From contig JBCDIT010000013.1 in the NCBI GenBank assembly GCA_038748775.1, positions 48,230-112,229 of the forward strand: a stretch of 64,000 bases of DNA. The letters are read 5' to 3'. The translations under genes were made by a program, and so were the position numbers. Below are positions 1 through 8,337 of the stretch, piece after piece. Numbering within the stretch: the first letter of the stretch is position 1; each line of letters begins with the position of its first letter. The stretch comes from DAIQNV01 sp038748775 (GTDB lineage Bacteria > Planctomycetota > Phycisphaerae > Phycisphaerales > UBA1924). Below the pieces are notes generated by a model. The model saw only the letters and a list, made by a program, of their open reading frames with translations, made no database searches and was not told where the DNA came from.

Positions 1-207
1 GCAAACGCCGACGCGTGGCTCGCCGGCGCGGGCGCCGCAGGTCCGAGGATCCGGGCCAGCGCCGGAGTCGCGACCGCGGCCTTGGAAACCCTTAGCGCGT
101 ATGGCACGCCGGCCCGGTTCGTGGCCGCGTCGACGAAGGCCCTCAAGTCGGCGCGTTCCGACGGCGGCAACGCCGTCCGGGCGTTCCAGCCCAAGGCCGC
201 GGCCTGA
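1..207 (+). CDS. C-terminal fragment, possibly of a degenerate GGDEF-like domain protein (partial)
   Basis: Frame 1 is open from the window edge to a TGA at 205-207, giving the last 68 residues of a protein whose start lies outside. The tail contains SAGVA and, about 20 residues later, AASTKALKSARSDGGNAV. That order and spacing resemble the end of a GGDEF (diguanylate cyclase) domain, where an S-x-GVA strand is followed by AD-x-AL-x-x-AK-x-x-GRN-x-V. The GGDEF signature itself is not in the window, so catalytic ability cannot be judged. It converges on the M16 peptidase gene with a 6-nt gap. The reading as coding is fairly safe because codon use matches the neighbours; the family call is a weak inference. 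Confidence 0.45.
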   Translation, partial: ANADAWLAGAGAAGPRIRASAGVATAALETLSAYGTPARFVAASTKALKSARSDGGNAVRAFQPKAAA

Positions 208-213
208 TCGGAC

Positions 214-1446
214 TCAACCGGTCGCGTCGTCCGGGGTAAGCCGTCCCCAGGTCGTCGGTGTAAGCGGAAAGTTCTCGAGAACCCGCTTGACGTCGTCAAC
301 GGTGACCGCGTTGATCATCGCGAGTTCGTCCTCAAGAGTGAGGTACGACCCTCGGGTCATCCACTGCCGTCCAAGACGCTGCATGCGGTCCCCCGGGCGC
401 TCGCCGCTGAGCGTCGCACCGGTGGCGAGCTTGGCCCGGAGTTTTTCGAGGTCGTCTTGCTCAATCGACGACGTGAGCGAAGCGGCTTCGGTCATGCAGG
501 TGTCCCAAACCTGGTCGGCCCGATCCGGGTCACACGACGCGAAGACGAAGTAGTCGCCGCACCCGTCGTGCCCGTCCCACGCCGCTTGGGCTTCTTCGGC
601 AAGGCCTGTTTCGACCAAGGCCCAGTGCAGTCGGCTGTTGTCACCGGCGCCGAGGATCTGGGCCGCGAGCGCGGCCGCGTAGCGGTCATCGGCCTGCCCG
701 CTCGGCGCGGCCGCGAGCCCCAGCATGTACACGCGGCTCACACCCTCTTTGGACATCGAGAACCCGCCGGAGCCGGTCATGGGTCGCGCCGTGTCGCGCG
801 TCGCTCCGGTGGTGGGCCAGTCGCCGCACAGCTCCTCGGCCGTCGCGCAGACGCTGTCGAAGTCGAGCCGGCCCGACACGCTGAGCACCGTGTTGTCGGC
901 CGAATAGCGGTCGTTGAAGTAGACCATCATCGCGTCACGTTCAAGATCGGTGATGGTCTCGTCGGTGCCCAAAACGCGATGGGCCAAGCGGTGCGACCCG
1001 TAGTGCCTCGCGATCGTTTCCTCGTAGAGCACCCAGAACGGGTTGTCTTTGTACATCGCGATTTCTTCAAGAATCACGCCCTTCTCGGTCGTGAAGTCGT
1101 CGACCCGGAGCGCCGGCCGCATCATGCGACTGAGCAGGTCGACCGATTCGCTCAGCCGTTCGGGGATGACGTGCGCATAGAAGCAGGTCATCTCGTTGCT
1201 GGTGTATGCGTTGTTGCGTGCGCCCATCGCGTCGAACCGTCGGTTGAGCTCGTCGGCGGAAATCGACTCGGTGCCCTTGAACATCATGTGCTCAAGGAAG
1301 TGGCTCACGCCCATGACACCGGAAGCTTCATCGCGGGCGCCCGTCCGCACGAAGAACCCGGCGGCGGCCGAGTGCGCATCGGGGTTCACCTCGCCTGCGA
1401 CGCGCAGCCCGTTGGGCAGCACACGTTCGTGGTACTCGATCGGCAT
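214..1446 (-). CDS. M16 family zinc metallopeptidase
   Basis: A 410-residue insulinase/mitochondrial-processing-peptidase-like protein. The inverted zinc motif HFLEH is at residues 49-53 (ligands H49 and H53, catalytic E52), and the third ligand is a Glu in ILEEI at about residue 128, matching the HxxEH-x74-E spacing of M16. The C-terminal half is the usual inactive M16_C repeat, and the length suits the 400-450 aa single-chain bacterial forms that dimerise. No signal peptide is seen, so it probably acts in the cytoplasm on peptides or unfolded exported proteins. The open frame extends upstream to 2082, but the ATG at 1446 opens MPIEYHERVLPNGL, the normal start of the family, so it was chosen. 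It lies 8 nt after the thiDE-like gene and is probably co-transcribed with it. Confidence 0.9.
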   Translation of the reverse strand: MPIEYHERVLPNGLRVAGEVNPDAHSAAAGFFVRTGARDEASGVMGVSHFLEHMMFKGTESISADELNRRFDAMGARNNAYTSNEMTCFYAHVIPERLSESVDLLSRMMRPALRVDDFTTEKGVILEEIAMYKDNPFWVLYEETIARHYGSHRLAHRVLGTDETITDLERDAMMVYFNDRYSADNTVLSVSGRLDFDSVCATAEELCGDWPTTGATRDTARPMTGSGGFSMSKEGVSRVYMLGLAAAPSGQADDRYAAALAAQILGAGDNSRLHWALVETGLAEEAQAAWDGHDGCGDYFVFASCDPDRADQVWDTCMTEAASLTSSIEQDDLEKLRAKLATGATLSGERPGDRMQRLGRQWMTRGSYLTLEDELAMINAVTVDDVKRVLENFPLTPTTWGRLTPDDATG

Positions 1447-1454
1447 GCCCGACT

Positions 1455-2534
1455 TTAGCGGTTCCGGCCGCCGCGCACGGCCGCGACCAGTTCGGCGCAC
1501 ACCGCCGCAGGATCGTCGGCTCCGCAGACGCACAAACTCACGGCGAGCCCTCGGGCGCCGGCCGCGACAACCTCGGGGGCGTTGAACGGGGTGATCCCGC
1601 CGATGGCGAGATGGGGGACGGCCGAAACAGCGGGCTGACCGAGGGATTCCCGCAGAAGCTCGGGCCCTCGGACGCTCGGGTCGTCCTTCGTTCGCGTCGA
1701 GAACATCGCCCCGAGCCCCAACGTGCTGGCGCCATCGGCCACCGCTCGCTGGGCCGCATCGACCGACGAGCAACTCACGCCGATCACGACATCGGCCCCG
1801 ACGACGGCACGCGCGTCCGCAACCGACAGATCGTTCTGACCCAGATGCAGCCCGTCCGCTGCGCAGAGGAGCGCGATATCGGGCCGGTCGTTCACCACGA
1901 CTGCGACACCTCGGGGGCGGGCGATCGCGACGAGTTCTGTTGCCCGAGCGACGAGCACACCATCGGGGAGGTCTTTCTCCCGCAACTGGATGCAGTCGGC
2001 GCCACCGTCGATTGCGAGGCTGACCACGTCTTGCCAAGGCCGTGAGCAGAGCGCCTCGGTCACCAATACGCACAGCGTCCACTGGGGGGCCTCGGGCACA
2101 AGTCGTGCGGTGAGTGCTGCACCGGTGTCGTATACGCGGTAGCGGAGAGCCTCGAACGTGTGCGATCCTCGTCCGATGACCTTCGCGGTTTCCTCGAGGA
2201 CCCGGAGCGCTTCGGTGGTTCGCGAGGTCGCGGCTCGAGCGACCGCGCGGAGGTCTTCACGCTCGCCTTCCGCGAGGGTGGTCACCGTTCGTCCAACGTC
2301 ACCCTGGGCGTCCCGCATCGCGGTACCGACCTGGGTTGGGTCAAGCCGGGCTATGGCGGCCGTGAGTTCATGGCGGATCGACTTGAGTTCTGCCGCGTCC
2401 GCTTGGCTGGAAAGGACGAAACGGGCGATGTCCTCGAGGACGCGCAGCCCTTCTCTTGAGCGGTTGGCGTTGGCGTCGATCATGCGGGCGTGTGTGCGCA
2501 CGGGTGGCTCTGACGGGCTCGATCGGGAATTCAT
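1455..2534 (-). CDS. thiE: ThiD2-ThiE fusion: HMP-phosphate kinase domain plus thiamine-phosphate synthase
   Basis: A 359-residue two-domain protein. Residues about 18-150 (MIDANANRSREGLRVLEDIARF onward, rich in helices with paired R-x-x-E-x-LRVLE repeats) match the ThiD2 domain found fused to ThiE in several phyla. Residues about 155-355 are a TIM-barrel thiamine-phosphate synthase with QLREKD for pyrophosphate/Mg binding, NDRPDIAL, GLHLGQNDL, IGVS and a final IGGIT loop. ThiE joins HMP pyrophosphate to the thiazole phosphate; ThiD2 is known in related fusions to phosphorylate HMP-P, so one polypeptide may do both last precursor steps. ATG 2534 was chosen; ATG 2483 (MIDANANRS) also fits. It diverges from pgl with only 45 nt between starts, so their promoters overlap. 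No THI-box could be recognised upstream. Confidence 0.88.
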   Translation of the reverse strand: MNSRSSPSEPPVRTHARMIDANANRSREGLRVLEDIARFVLSSQADAAELKSIRHELTAAIARLDPTQVGTAMRDAQGDVGRTVTTLAEGEREDLRAVARAATSRTTEALRVLEETAKVIGRGSHTFEALRYRVYDTGAALTARLVPEAPQWTLCVLVTEALCSRPWQDVVSLAIDGGADCIQLREKDLPDGVLVARATELVAIARPRGVAVVVNDRPDIALLCAADGLHLGQNDLSVADARAVVGADVVIGVSCSSVDAAQRAVADGASTLGLGAMFSTRTKDDPSVRGPELLRESLGQPAVSAVPHLAIGGITPFNAPEVVAAGARGLAVSLCVCGADDPAAVCAELVAAVRGGRNR

Positions 2535-2579
2535 TGGGTCCGGGTGGTGCCCGGCCCGCGCTGGGGGCACAATAGGTCG

Positions 2580-3344
2580 ATGGGTCAGCCACACGGTCTC
2601 GAGTCTTCGTTCCGAGCGTCACCTCCGGCGCCGGCACTCCCGGGCGACGTCGTCGTTCGGGAGACGCTCGAGGAACTTCTCGACGAAGTCGCCGAGGATG
2701 TCGCGACCCAGGCGAGCAACTGTGTGCGCGCCTTCGGCGACTTTCACCTCGCGCTTTCGGGGGCCAGGGCGGTGCGTCGGCTGGTGATGCGCCTGATGAT
2801 CGATCCGTCGTTCCGCGAGTTGCCCTGGAAGTACACCCACGTCTGGGTCACGAGCGATCTGGAGGTCCAGGAAACCGACGACAGGAGCACGATTGGCATG
2901 GTCCAGGGTCTCCTCGGCGACCACGCCGGCATCCCGTCGGCTCAGATCCACGCGATGAGCCCGCATCTGCCCGACGGTTCCAACAGGTACGAAGACGATC
3001 TCAAACAAACGCTCGCGTGGCGTGAGAAGGGGCACGACCGGCTCGATTGTGTGGTGCTCGGGGTCGATTCGTCTGGAAGCATCGAGGGCCTCGCGGCGTC
3101 GACGTCGTCATCGGACGGGCTCGTCGTTCGAGATGACCCCGGCGGAATCCGGGGGCTGTCGATGACGACCGGCCTTGTTCGCGCGAGCCGGCTCATCAGC
3201 GTGCTCGGGATCGGTGAGCACGGCGCCCCGATGCACGAGATGGCCAAGTCGGAGTTACCCGGGTCCATCGCGCCCCTGAGCGGGGTGCTCCGGTGGTACC
3301 TCGATCACGCCGCGTGCGCATCCGAACTGAAAGACGGGGGCTGA
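2580..3344 (+). CDS. pgl: 6-phosphogluconolactonase (DevB/SOL type)
   Basis: A 254-residue cytosolic enzyme hydrolysing 6-phosphogluconolactone in the oxidative pentose phosphate pathway. Family hallmarks are FHLALSGA at the phosphate-binding loop (usually LALSGGSTP), the strand HVWVTSDLEVQETDDRST (usually W..F..DER, then S-N), MSPHLPDGSNRYEDDL, LDCVVLGVDSSG (usually D..LLG.G.DGH) and a late VLGIGEHGAPM. Several catalytic-loop residues differ from the textbook motif, notably DER and GxDGH, so activity is likely but not certain; it belongs to the divergent subgroup. The ATG at 2580 (MGQPHGLES) was preferred over the upstream ATG at 2544 because the latter would overlap the divergent promoter. 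The rluA-like gene follows after 2 nt, so the two are co-translated. Confidence 0.8.
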   Translation: MGQPHGLESSFRASPPAPALPGDVVVRETLEELLDEVAEDVATQASNCVRAFGDFHLALSGARAVRRLVMRLMIDPSFRELPWKYTHVWVTSDLEVQETDDRSTIGMVQGLLGDHAGIPSAQIHAMSPHLPDGSNRYEDDLKQTLAWREKGHDRLDCVVLGVDSSGSIEGLAASTSSSDGLVVRDDPGGIRGLSMTTGLVRASRLISVLGIGEHGAPMHEMAKSELPGSIAPLSGVLRWYLDHAACASELKDGG

Positions 3345-3346
3345 CG

Positions 3347-4090
3347 ATGGCGGTGCTCACGATCGAGCCGAACAAGCGGATCACGTTCTCCATCAAGCAT
3401 GAGGACGCGGATATTCTCGTGGTCGAGAAACCCACAGGAGTGGTCACGCTGCCGGGCGTGGGACATGAGCACGACACGCTTCTCAACGGCCTCTTTGCAA
3501 CCCACGGCGAGCGTCTCCAGCAGCTTGGACGTTCCCGGGACTTCGGTCTCGTCCACCGTCTCGACCGCGACACGAGTGGGCTTCTTATCATCGCGCTCAG
3601 CGTCAACGCCTACGAGGGCTTGCAGCTTGCGTTCCGCGAACGCCAGGTCAAGAAGTACTACTGGGCCCTGAGCCATAAGTCGCCTCGCGATCCCGAGGGT
3701 GTGATCAAGCGGCCGGTGATCGAGTACGTCAAACGCCGTGATCGGTACTCGACCGAGAAACTCGCCAGGGTTGACCGGGCGGGCAAGCCGGCGGTGACGG
3801 CGTACCGCGTGCTCGAGGCGAACGACCTCGGTGCGTTGATCGAGGCGAGGGCGGTCACCGGGCGGTTGCACCAGGTTCGTGTACACCTCGCCTCCGTCGG
3901 GGCGGCGTTGGTCGGCGACAAGCAGTACGCCCCCCGACTCGCGGCCGGCGGGCATTCGCGGGTGGCGCTGCATGCCCATCGTGTGGTTTTCGAGCATCCG
4001 GTTACCGACGAGAGGATCGATGTTCGTTCCGGCGTGCCCAAGGACCTGCGCAAAGTCTTGAACCGGCTTGATCTTGAGCTCCCGACCTGA
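3347..4090 (+). CDS. RluA-family RNA pseudouridine synthase
   Basis: A 247-residue enzyme converting uridine to pseudouridine in rRNA or tRNA. The catalytic motif HRLDRDTSG, with its nucleophilic Asp, is at about residues 74-82, preceded by ILVVEKPTGVVTLPG and followed by TGRLHQVRVHLASVGAALVGD, all typical of RluA/RluC/RluD. There is no N-terminal S4 domain, so this is the short RluA-type form and its target (23S position or tRNA) cannot be assigned. ATG 3347 lies 2 nt past the pgl stop, which supports this start over the longer frame from 3293. It converges on the DUF6314 gene with a 1-nt gap. Confidence 0.9.
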   Translation: MAVLTIEPNKRITFSIKHEDADILVVEKPTGVVTLPGVGHEHDTLLNGLFATHGERLQQLGRSRDFGLVHRLDRDTSGLLIIALSVNAYEGLQLAFRERQVKKYYWALSHKSPRDPEGVIKRPVIEYVKRRDRYSTEKLARVDRAGKPAVTAYRVLEANDLGALIEARAVTGRLHQVRVHLASVGAALVGDKQYAPRLAAGGHSRVALHAHRVVFEHPVTDERIDVRSGVPKDLRKVLNRLDLELPT

Positions 4091-4091
4091 G

Positions 4092-4526
4092 CTACCGGTA
4101 CCGATTCGCGATCGTTTCCGTGCCTCGGGGCGTCTGGATGTTCCAAGTAAGATCGACTCCGTCGTCGGACAGGCCTAGGCGGGCGATGTAGACGTCGGGG
4201 GGGCATAGGTGCGTCTCGACGGTGGTCGCGGTAAGACGATCGTACGATCGGAATACCGCGAGCCTGACCGGGTGGTCCGGTCCGCGCCGGAGATGTTCAA
4301 CGACGACCCGATCGCTTTCGACGGTCCATCGCGATACGTCGGTCGCGTCGAGCGTCGTTGTTGACGTCCTGACTTCCCGGTGCTCGTAGAGCATGAACCC
4401 GATGGCGTGTGCCTCAACCTGCACAGTTCCTGTTGAGGTCGCGAGGACGCGACCGTTGTGGTCCATCGCACTTGAATGCACGACCGATGCCTGTGCGAGT
4501 CGCGCGATGGCATCGGCAACGGTCAT
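4092..4526 (-). CDS. DUF6314-like protein
   Basis: A 144-residue soluble protein with no signal peptide or membrane segment. It has the layout of DUF6314: an early G-x-V/VQVEAHAIGFMLYEHREV strand pair, a central W...D.V..EHLRRG, and the family-like ending HLCPPDVYIARLGL followed by W-N-I-Q-T-P-R-G-T and a terminal Y-R. The family's function is unknown; the fold is thought to be a small lipocalin-like beta barrel. Its ATG overlaps the hemW stop (ATGA, 4523-4526), so the pair is translationally coupled, and a role near heme or radical-SAM metabolism is possible but unproven. The assignment rests on motif memory only. Confidence 0.7.
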   Translation of the reverse strand: MTVADAIARLAQASVVHSSAMDHNGRVLATSTGTVQVEAHAIGFMLYEHREVRTSTTTLDATDVSRWTVESDRVVVEHLRRGPDHPVRLAVFRSYDRLTATTVETHLCPPDVYIARLGLSDDGVDLTWNIQTPRGTETIANRYR

Positions 4527-5698
4527 GGATCGATCGCGTTCATGACGTCGGCGGCGAGCCCGTCGGCTCTCAAGAGCCCCTCGCGATTGAGGCGAAGGCG
4601 GTCTACATCGGGGCGTGTCAGCCCCTCAGTTTGAAGCCTCCCGACCGCGGCGTTGAGCCTCGCGGCGGCTCCGAGCGGCTCGGCTCTGCGAAGCAGGTCC
4701 GCGAGGTCGAGACCTTCACAGAGACGGAGCCCGGTCATGACGCGCTCGCAGAGCGCCCGGCGCGGATCCGGGGCCTCAACGTCGGTCGCGGTCGGGAAGC
4801 CCCGGTCGCTGCCGGCGAGGTAGTCGGCGAGCCGCGGCGTGTTCTTCCATCGGAATCCGTCGAAGTGCCCCGAGGCGGAGGGCCCGGCGGCGAGCCAGTC
4901 GTCTTGGCGCCAGTACGCGAGGTTGTGGGCGCACTCGTCTCCGTTGTCTGCGAAGTTCGAGACTTCGTAGCGCCCGAGGCCCTGAGCTTCGGTGTGCTCG
5001 ATCAGCGCGTCGAGCATGTCGACTTCGAGTTCTTCGTCGATCGGTTCGAACTCGCCCTTGTGCAACCGGGCGGTCATCGCGGTCGCCGGCTCGTAGGTCA
5101 GGTTGTACGCAGAGAGGTGGGTCGCCCCGAGCCCGAGGGCGCGATCGAGGTCTTCGGTCCAGTCTTCTACAGACTGCCCCGGGATCGCGAAGATCAGGTC
5201 GAGGGATTGTCGGGCGATGCCGGCGGCTCGAACGAGCTCGATCGCTCGCTCGACGTTGTCAGGGTTGTGCCAACGCTCAAGGGTGGCGAGGTGTCGGGGG
5301 TTGAACGACTGGGCTCCGATGGAAACCCGATTGACCCCGCCGGCCGCGAGAACGTCGGCGATCTCTGGGGTCACCGTCTCTGGGTTAGCTTCGACGGTGA
5401 ACTCGGTGTCCTCGGAGAGCTCAAACCGGGTGTGGAGTGCCCCGAGGAGGGTCTTCCACAGATCCGGGGCGAGTAGGGTCGGGGTTCCGCCGCCGACGAA
5501 GATTGTCTCGAGCGGCCCTGCGAACGGAGCGAGGGCGTCGAGTTCTTCGATGAGCCGTGCCGTGAAAGCCGGCTGGCGGTCCTGGCGGTCGACGATGGAG
5601 TAGAAGTCGCAGTAGTGACACTTGTGAAAGCAGAACGGGACGTGGAGGTAGAGCGACCGGGGCCTCTGGGGCGCGGGGCGGGGCGCGATCTGGGCCAT
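4523..5698 (-). CDS. hemW: HemW-like radical SAM protein (coproporphyrinogen III oxidase-like)
   Basis: A 391-residue radical SAM enzyme. The cluster motif CFHKCHYC (C23, C27, C30) follows LYLHVPF exactly as in HemW/HemN. GGGTPT, the VEANPETVT strand, RVSIGAQSFN and LDLIFAIPGQ are also present, with a C-terminal HemN_C domain holding GLRLCEGLDL. HemW members lack the extra Cys after CxxxCxxC found in true HemN and act as heme chaperones; here the residue after CHYC is Asp (CDF), as in HemW. ATG 5698 was chosen. A GTG at 5758 has a better Shine-Dalgarno (AGGAA 6 nt upstream) and would add 20 low-complexity residues, so the true start is open. It is translationally coupled to the DUF6314 gene downstream. 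Confidence 0.88.
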   Translation of the reverse strand: MAQIAPRPAPQRPRSLYLHVPFCFHKCHYCDFYSIVDRQDRQPAFTARLIEELDALAPFAGPLETIFVGGGTPTLLAPDLWKTLLGALHTRFELSEDTEFTVEANPETVTPEIADVLAAGGVNRVSIGAQSFNPRHLATLERWHNPDNVERAIELVRAAGIARQSLDLIFAIPGQSVEDWTEDLDRALGLGATHLSAYNLTYEPATAMTARLHKGEFEPIDEELEVDMLDALIEHTEAQGLGRYEVSNFADNGDECAHNLAYWRQDDWLAAGPSASGHFDGFRWKNTPRLADYLAGSDRGFPTATDVEAPDPRRALCERVMTGLRLCEGLDLADLLRRAEPLGAAARLNAAVGRLQTEGLTRPDVDRLRLNREGLLRADGLAADVMNAIDP

Positions 5699-5847
5699 TG
5701 GGTGGGGTTGAGGCGGGGCGGATTGCCCGATGATCCTGAGGGAACTATCGTCTGTCACCGAAGATTCCTGTCGCCCACGGTTGGGTGCGGCGGGCGAATG
5801 CGGGGGTCGCCTGTACTCGTTGCGCCCTCGGGGAAGGATAGTCAGCG

Positions 5848-6375
5848 GTGGACGTCGCTTTGGTTCGTGTGCAAGAGGACGGGCGCACGTCGACTGTGCC
5901 GATCCGCCGGCCCAGGACGCTCGTTGGGCGTCAGACCGACTGCAATCTCCGAGTCCCGGCGATCGATGTATCACGCCGGCATTGCGAGATCATGCTCGAG
6001 GATGATGAGCTGACCGTTCGCGATCTCGGCTCCCGCAACGGGACGTACGTCAACGGCGAGAAGACCGACATTAAAGAGCTCTCAGCGGGCGACGTTCTTT
6101 CGATTGGCCCGCTCGTGTTCGTGGTTCAGTTGGATGGCGAACCGGGTGATTTCGACGCCAAGGAGATGCACCGGATCGGCTCTGCGGTGGGCGACGACAA
6201 ACCGGAAAGCGCGAAGAGCGAGCACGCCGACGAGCCAACGCGGGTCGGAACCGCCAAGGCGGGGGCAGGCGGCCTGATGGACGAGGTTGGGCTTTCCGGC
6301 GCGGAAGACGACAGCAGCGTCATCGAGTTCGATTTCGATTTCGACGACGATGACGACGATCAGCCGCCTCTGTAG
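5848..6375 (+). CDS. FHA domain protein with acidic tail
   Basis: A 175-residue cytosolic protein. Residues about 1-95 form a forkhead-associated domain that binds phosphothreonine: LVGRQTDCNLRVP, VSRRHCEI and DLGSRNGTYVNG hold the usual Gly-Arg, Ser-Arg-His and Asn phosphate-site residues. The rest is linker ending in a strongly acidic run (EFDFDFDDDDDD). It probably acts as an adaptor in Ser/Thr-kinase signalling, which is abundant in planctomycetes; no kinase or phosphatase gene is next to it here. It starts at GTG 5848, in frame with the first beta strand, and diverges from hemW over about 150 nt that must hold both promoters. Confidence 0.85.
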   Translation: MDVALVRVQEDGRTSTVPIRRPRTLVGRQTDCNLRVPAIDVSRRHCEIMLEDDELTVRDLGSRNGTYVNGEKTDIKELSAGDVLSIGPLVFVVQLDGEPGDFDAKEMHRIGSAVGDDKPESAKSEHADEPTRVGTAKAGAGGLMDEVGLSGAEDDSSVIEFDFDFDDDDDDQPPL

Positions 6376-6530
6376 CCCGGTTGAATAGCTGGATGGGCTA
6401 GGTCGTCGTCACTGAACGTGGCGCGACGCGAATTCAGCTTTCTCGACCGGAAGCCCGCCGGATTGACTCGGGCGCGGGTTCCGCAAGCGAGTGTGCGGCC
6501 TGAGGCCGTTGCGGAGCGACGAGACCTGCT

Positions 6531-6710
6531 CTAGCCGGCTTTCTTGGTGCCGCCGGCGTTGCTGCCTGCTTCTTTGTTCCCCGCCGGGATCTTGATGAGG
6601 GTTCCGCATCCACGGCACCTGACCGATTTGCCTCGTGCAACCTTGGGCACCGCCAGAACCTTCCGGCAGACCAAGTTGGGGCACATGATGCGGATGGAGT
6701 TGTCCGACAT
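6531..6710 (-). CDS. Mini zinc-ribbon protein (MJ0042-like)
   Basis: A 59-residue protein that is almost entirely one zinc ribbon: CPNLVC at about residues 10-15 and CRGCG at about 31-35, with the spacing RKVLAVPKVARGKSVR between them. This resembles the MJ0042/zinc-ribbon modules that planctomycetes use at protein N-termini. The tail is short, basic and Gly/Lys rich (NKEAGSNAGGTKKAG). ATG 6710 (MSDNSIRIMCP) was preferred to the longer frame at 6734. It stands alone on the minus strand, divergent from purA. Its role is unknown; nucleic-acid or protein binding is the natural guess. Confidence 0.65.
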   Translation of the reverse strand: MSDNSIRIMCPNLVCRKVLAVPKVARGKSVRCRGCGTLIKIPAGNKEAGSNAGGTKKAG

Positions 6711-6949
6711 GGGCGGGTGTCTCGCTCGGGTCACTTTCGATACGCCCTCCGGGATCGGTCATCGAGCGGGCCGACTTGCCTGCGCGGGTCGATCCGGACC
6801 GCGCGGTCTTGTGCTCGGCTTGGGTCGGGAGGGATGCGCGGACGCGAAACAACGATTTTCGGACCCGCTACCGCACCCGCGGGGCGCGTATCGTGGCCTC
6901 TGGACGGCGCCACACCATCCCGCGACCGTGGGAACCGGAGCTTCACTCG

Positions 6950-8320
6950 TTGGCACAGGCACGATCTGAGCGGAACGAATCGCCCCTCGCTTCGGCGGTG
7001 GTCGGTTTGCAGTGGGGTGACGAGGGCAAGGGCAAGGTTGTCGACATGCTCGCGGCCGACCACGACGCCGTGGTGCGGTTTAACGGGGGGGCGAACGCCG
7101 GCCACTCGGTGGTCGTCGGGGGCGAACGATTCGCGTTGCACTTGGTGCCGTCGGGGATTTTGCACCCCGGAACCCGCTCTGTTATCGGCAACGGGGTGGT
7201 GCTTGACCCGGAGCGATTGAACGAGGAACTCGAAGGACTCGCGGCGCGCGGGGTCGATACCTCCGGGCTCGTCGTGTCGGACCGTGCGCACGTGGTGCTG
7301 CCCTACCACAAGGCCGAAGACGGGCTCCGCGAGGAATTGCTCAAGGTTGGGTTGAGCGGTCCCCGTGTCGGGGCGGGCACCGGCCAGGAAATCGGGACCA
7401 CCCGCCGTGGGATCGGTCCGGCCTACGCCGACAAAGTGACGCGAGCGACGGGTGTTCGGGTGGGCGACCTGCTCCGCCCCGATGAGTTGCGACGCAAGAT
7501 CGTCATCGCCTGCACGATGAAGAACGCGCTGTTCCGTGGGCTCGCCTCGACCGCGGGGATGGCTTGGGAGCCGTTCGACGCGGCGAAGATCACCGAGCGG
7601 GCGTTGGAGCTAGGCGCGAAGCTTCAGGATCGGATTGTGGATACGACCTATTTGCTCCACGATCTCATGGGCGAGGGCAAGCGGGTGCTGTTCGAGGGTG
7701 CGAATGCGACCCTGCTCGATGTCGACCACGGCACGTATCCGTTTGTGACCAGTTCGAACGCGTCGGTGCTGGGGATCGGGCCTGGCAGCGGGGTGCCCGG
7801 GCATCGCGTCGGCCGCGTGCTCGGGGTGATGAAGGCGTACTCGACCCGAGTCGGCGAGGGACCGATGCCGACGCAGCTTGACGACGAGATCGGCGTACGC
7901 ATCCGTGATCGAGGCCGCGAGTTTGGCACGACGACCGGCCGGCCGCGGCGGTGTGGGTGGCTGGACCTTGTGGCCGTCCGATATTCGGCGATGGTGAACG
8001 GGGCGACGGAGCTCGCGGTGATGCTGCTCGACGTGCTGGGCGGTTTCGACGAGTTGAAGGTGTGCACCAGTTACAACTCGGGCGGCGTTGGCACCGACCG
8101 GTTCCCTCCCGATTCGGCGGTGCTTCGAGACGCGGAGCCGGTGTACGAGTCGGTGGGGGGCTTCGAGGCTGGGGCGGCAGAAACTGCGAGGACGTGGGAC
8201 GAACTCCCCGAGGGGGCAAGAGCGTACGTCGAACGCATCGAGTCGTTTGTCGGCGTGCCGGTGCGTGTCGTGAGCGTCGGGCCCGATCGGGAACAGACGA
8301 TCTTGTGTTCGGGATCGTGA
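6950..8320 (+). CDS. purA: Adenylosuccinate synthetase
   Basis: Joins IMP and aspartate, using GTP, to make adenylosuccinate in AMP synthesis; a cytosolic homodimer. The P-loop-like GLQWGDEGKGKVVD is at residues about 19-32, followed by NGGANAGHSVVV, the signature GTTRRGIGPAY, LFEGANATLLDVDHGTYPFVTSS and TTGRPRRCGWLD. Length 456 aa is a little over the usual 430 because of about 16 residues before the first strand. TTG 6950 was chosen as start: a GGAG at 6937-6940 sits 9 nt upstream, whereas the far ATG at 6776 would add 58 unrelated residues. The stop overlaps a GTG of the uppS frame, so purA, uppS and cdsA probably form one transcript. Confidence 0.93.
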   Translation: MAQARSERNESPLASAVVGLQWGDEGKGKVVDMLAADHDAVVRFNGGANAGHSVVVGGERFALHLVPSGILHPGTRSVIGNGVVLDPERLNEELEGLAARGVDTSGLVVSDRAHVVLPYHKAEDGLREELLKVGLSGPRVGAGTGQEIGTTRRGIGPAYADKVTRATGVRVGDLLRPDELRRKIVIACTMKNALFRGLASTAGMAWEPFDAAKITERALELGAKLQDRIVDTTYLLHDLMGEGKRVLFEGANATLLDVDHGTYPFVTSSNASVLGIGPGSGVPGHRVGRVLGVMKAYSTRVGEGPMPTQLDDEIGVRIRDRGREFGTTTGRPRRCGWLDLVAVRYSAMVNGATELAVMLLDVLGGFDELKVCTSYNSGGVGTDRFPPDSAVLRDAEPVYESVGGFEAGAAETARTWDELPEGARAYVERIESFVGVPVRVVSVGPDREQTILCSGS

Positions 8321-8337
8321 TCGAGAGGAGCGTTCGC

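Noticed and set aside
457..1458. 333-aa plus-strand open frame
   Set aside because: Antisense shadow of the M16 peptidase gene; no motifs, and GC-rich DNA gives long false frames.
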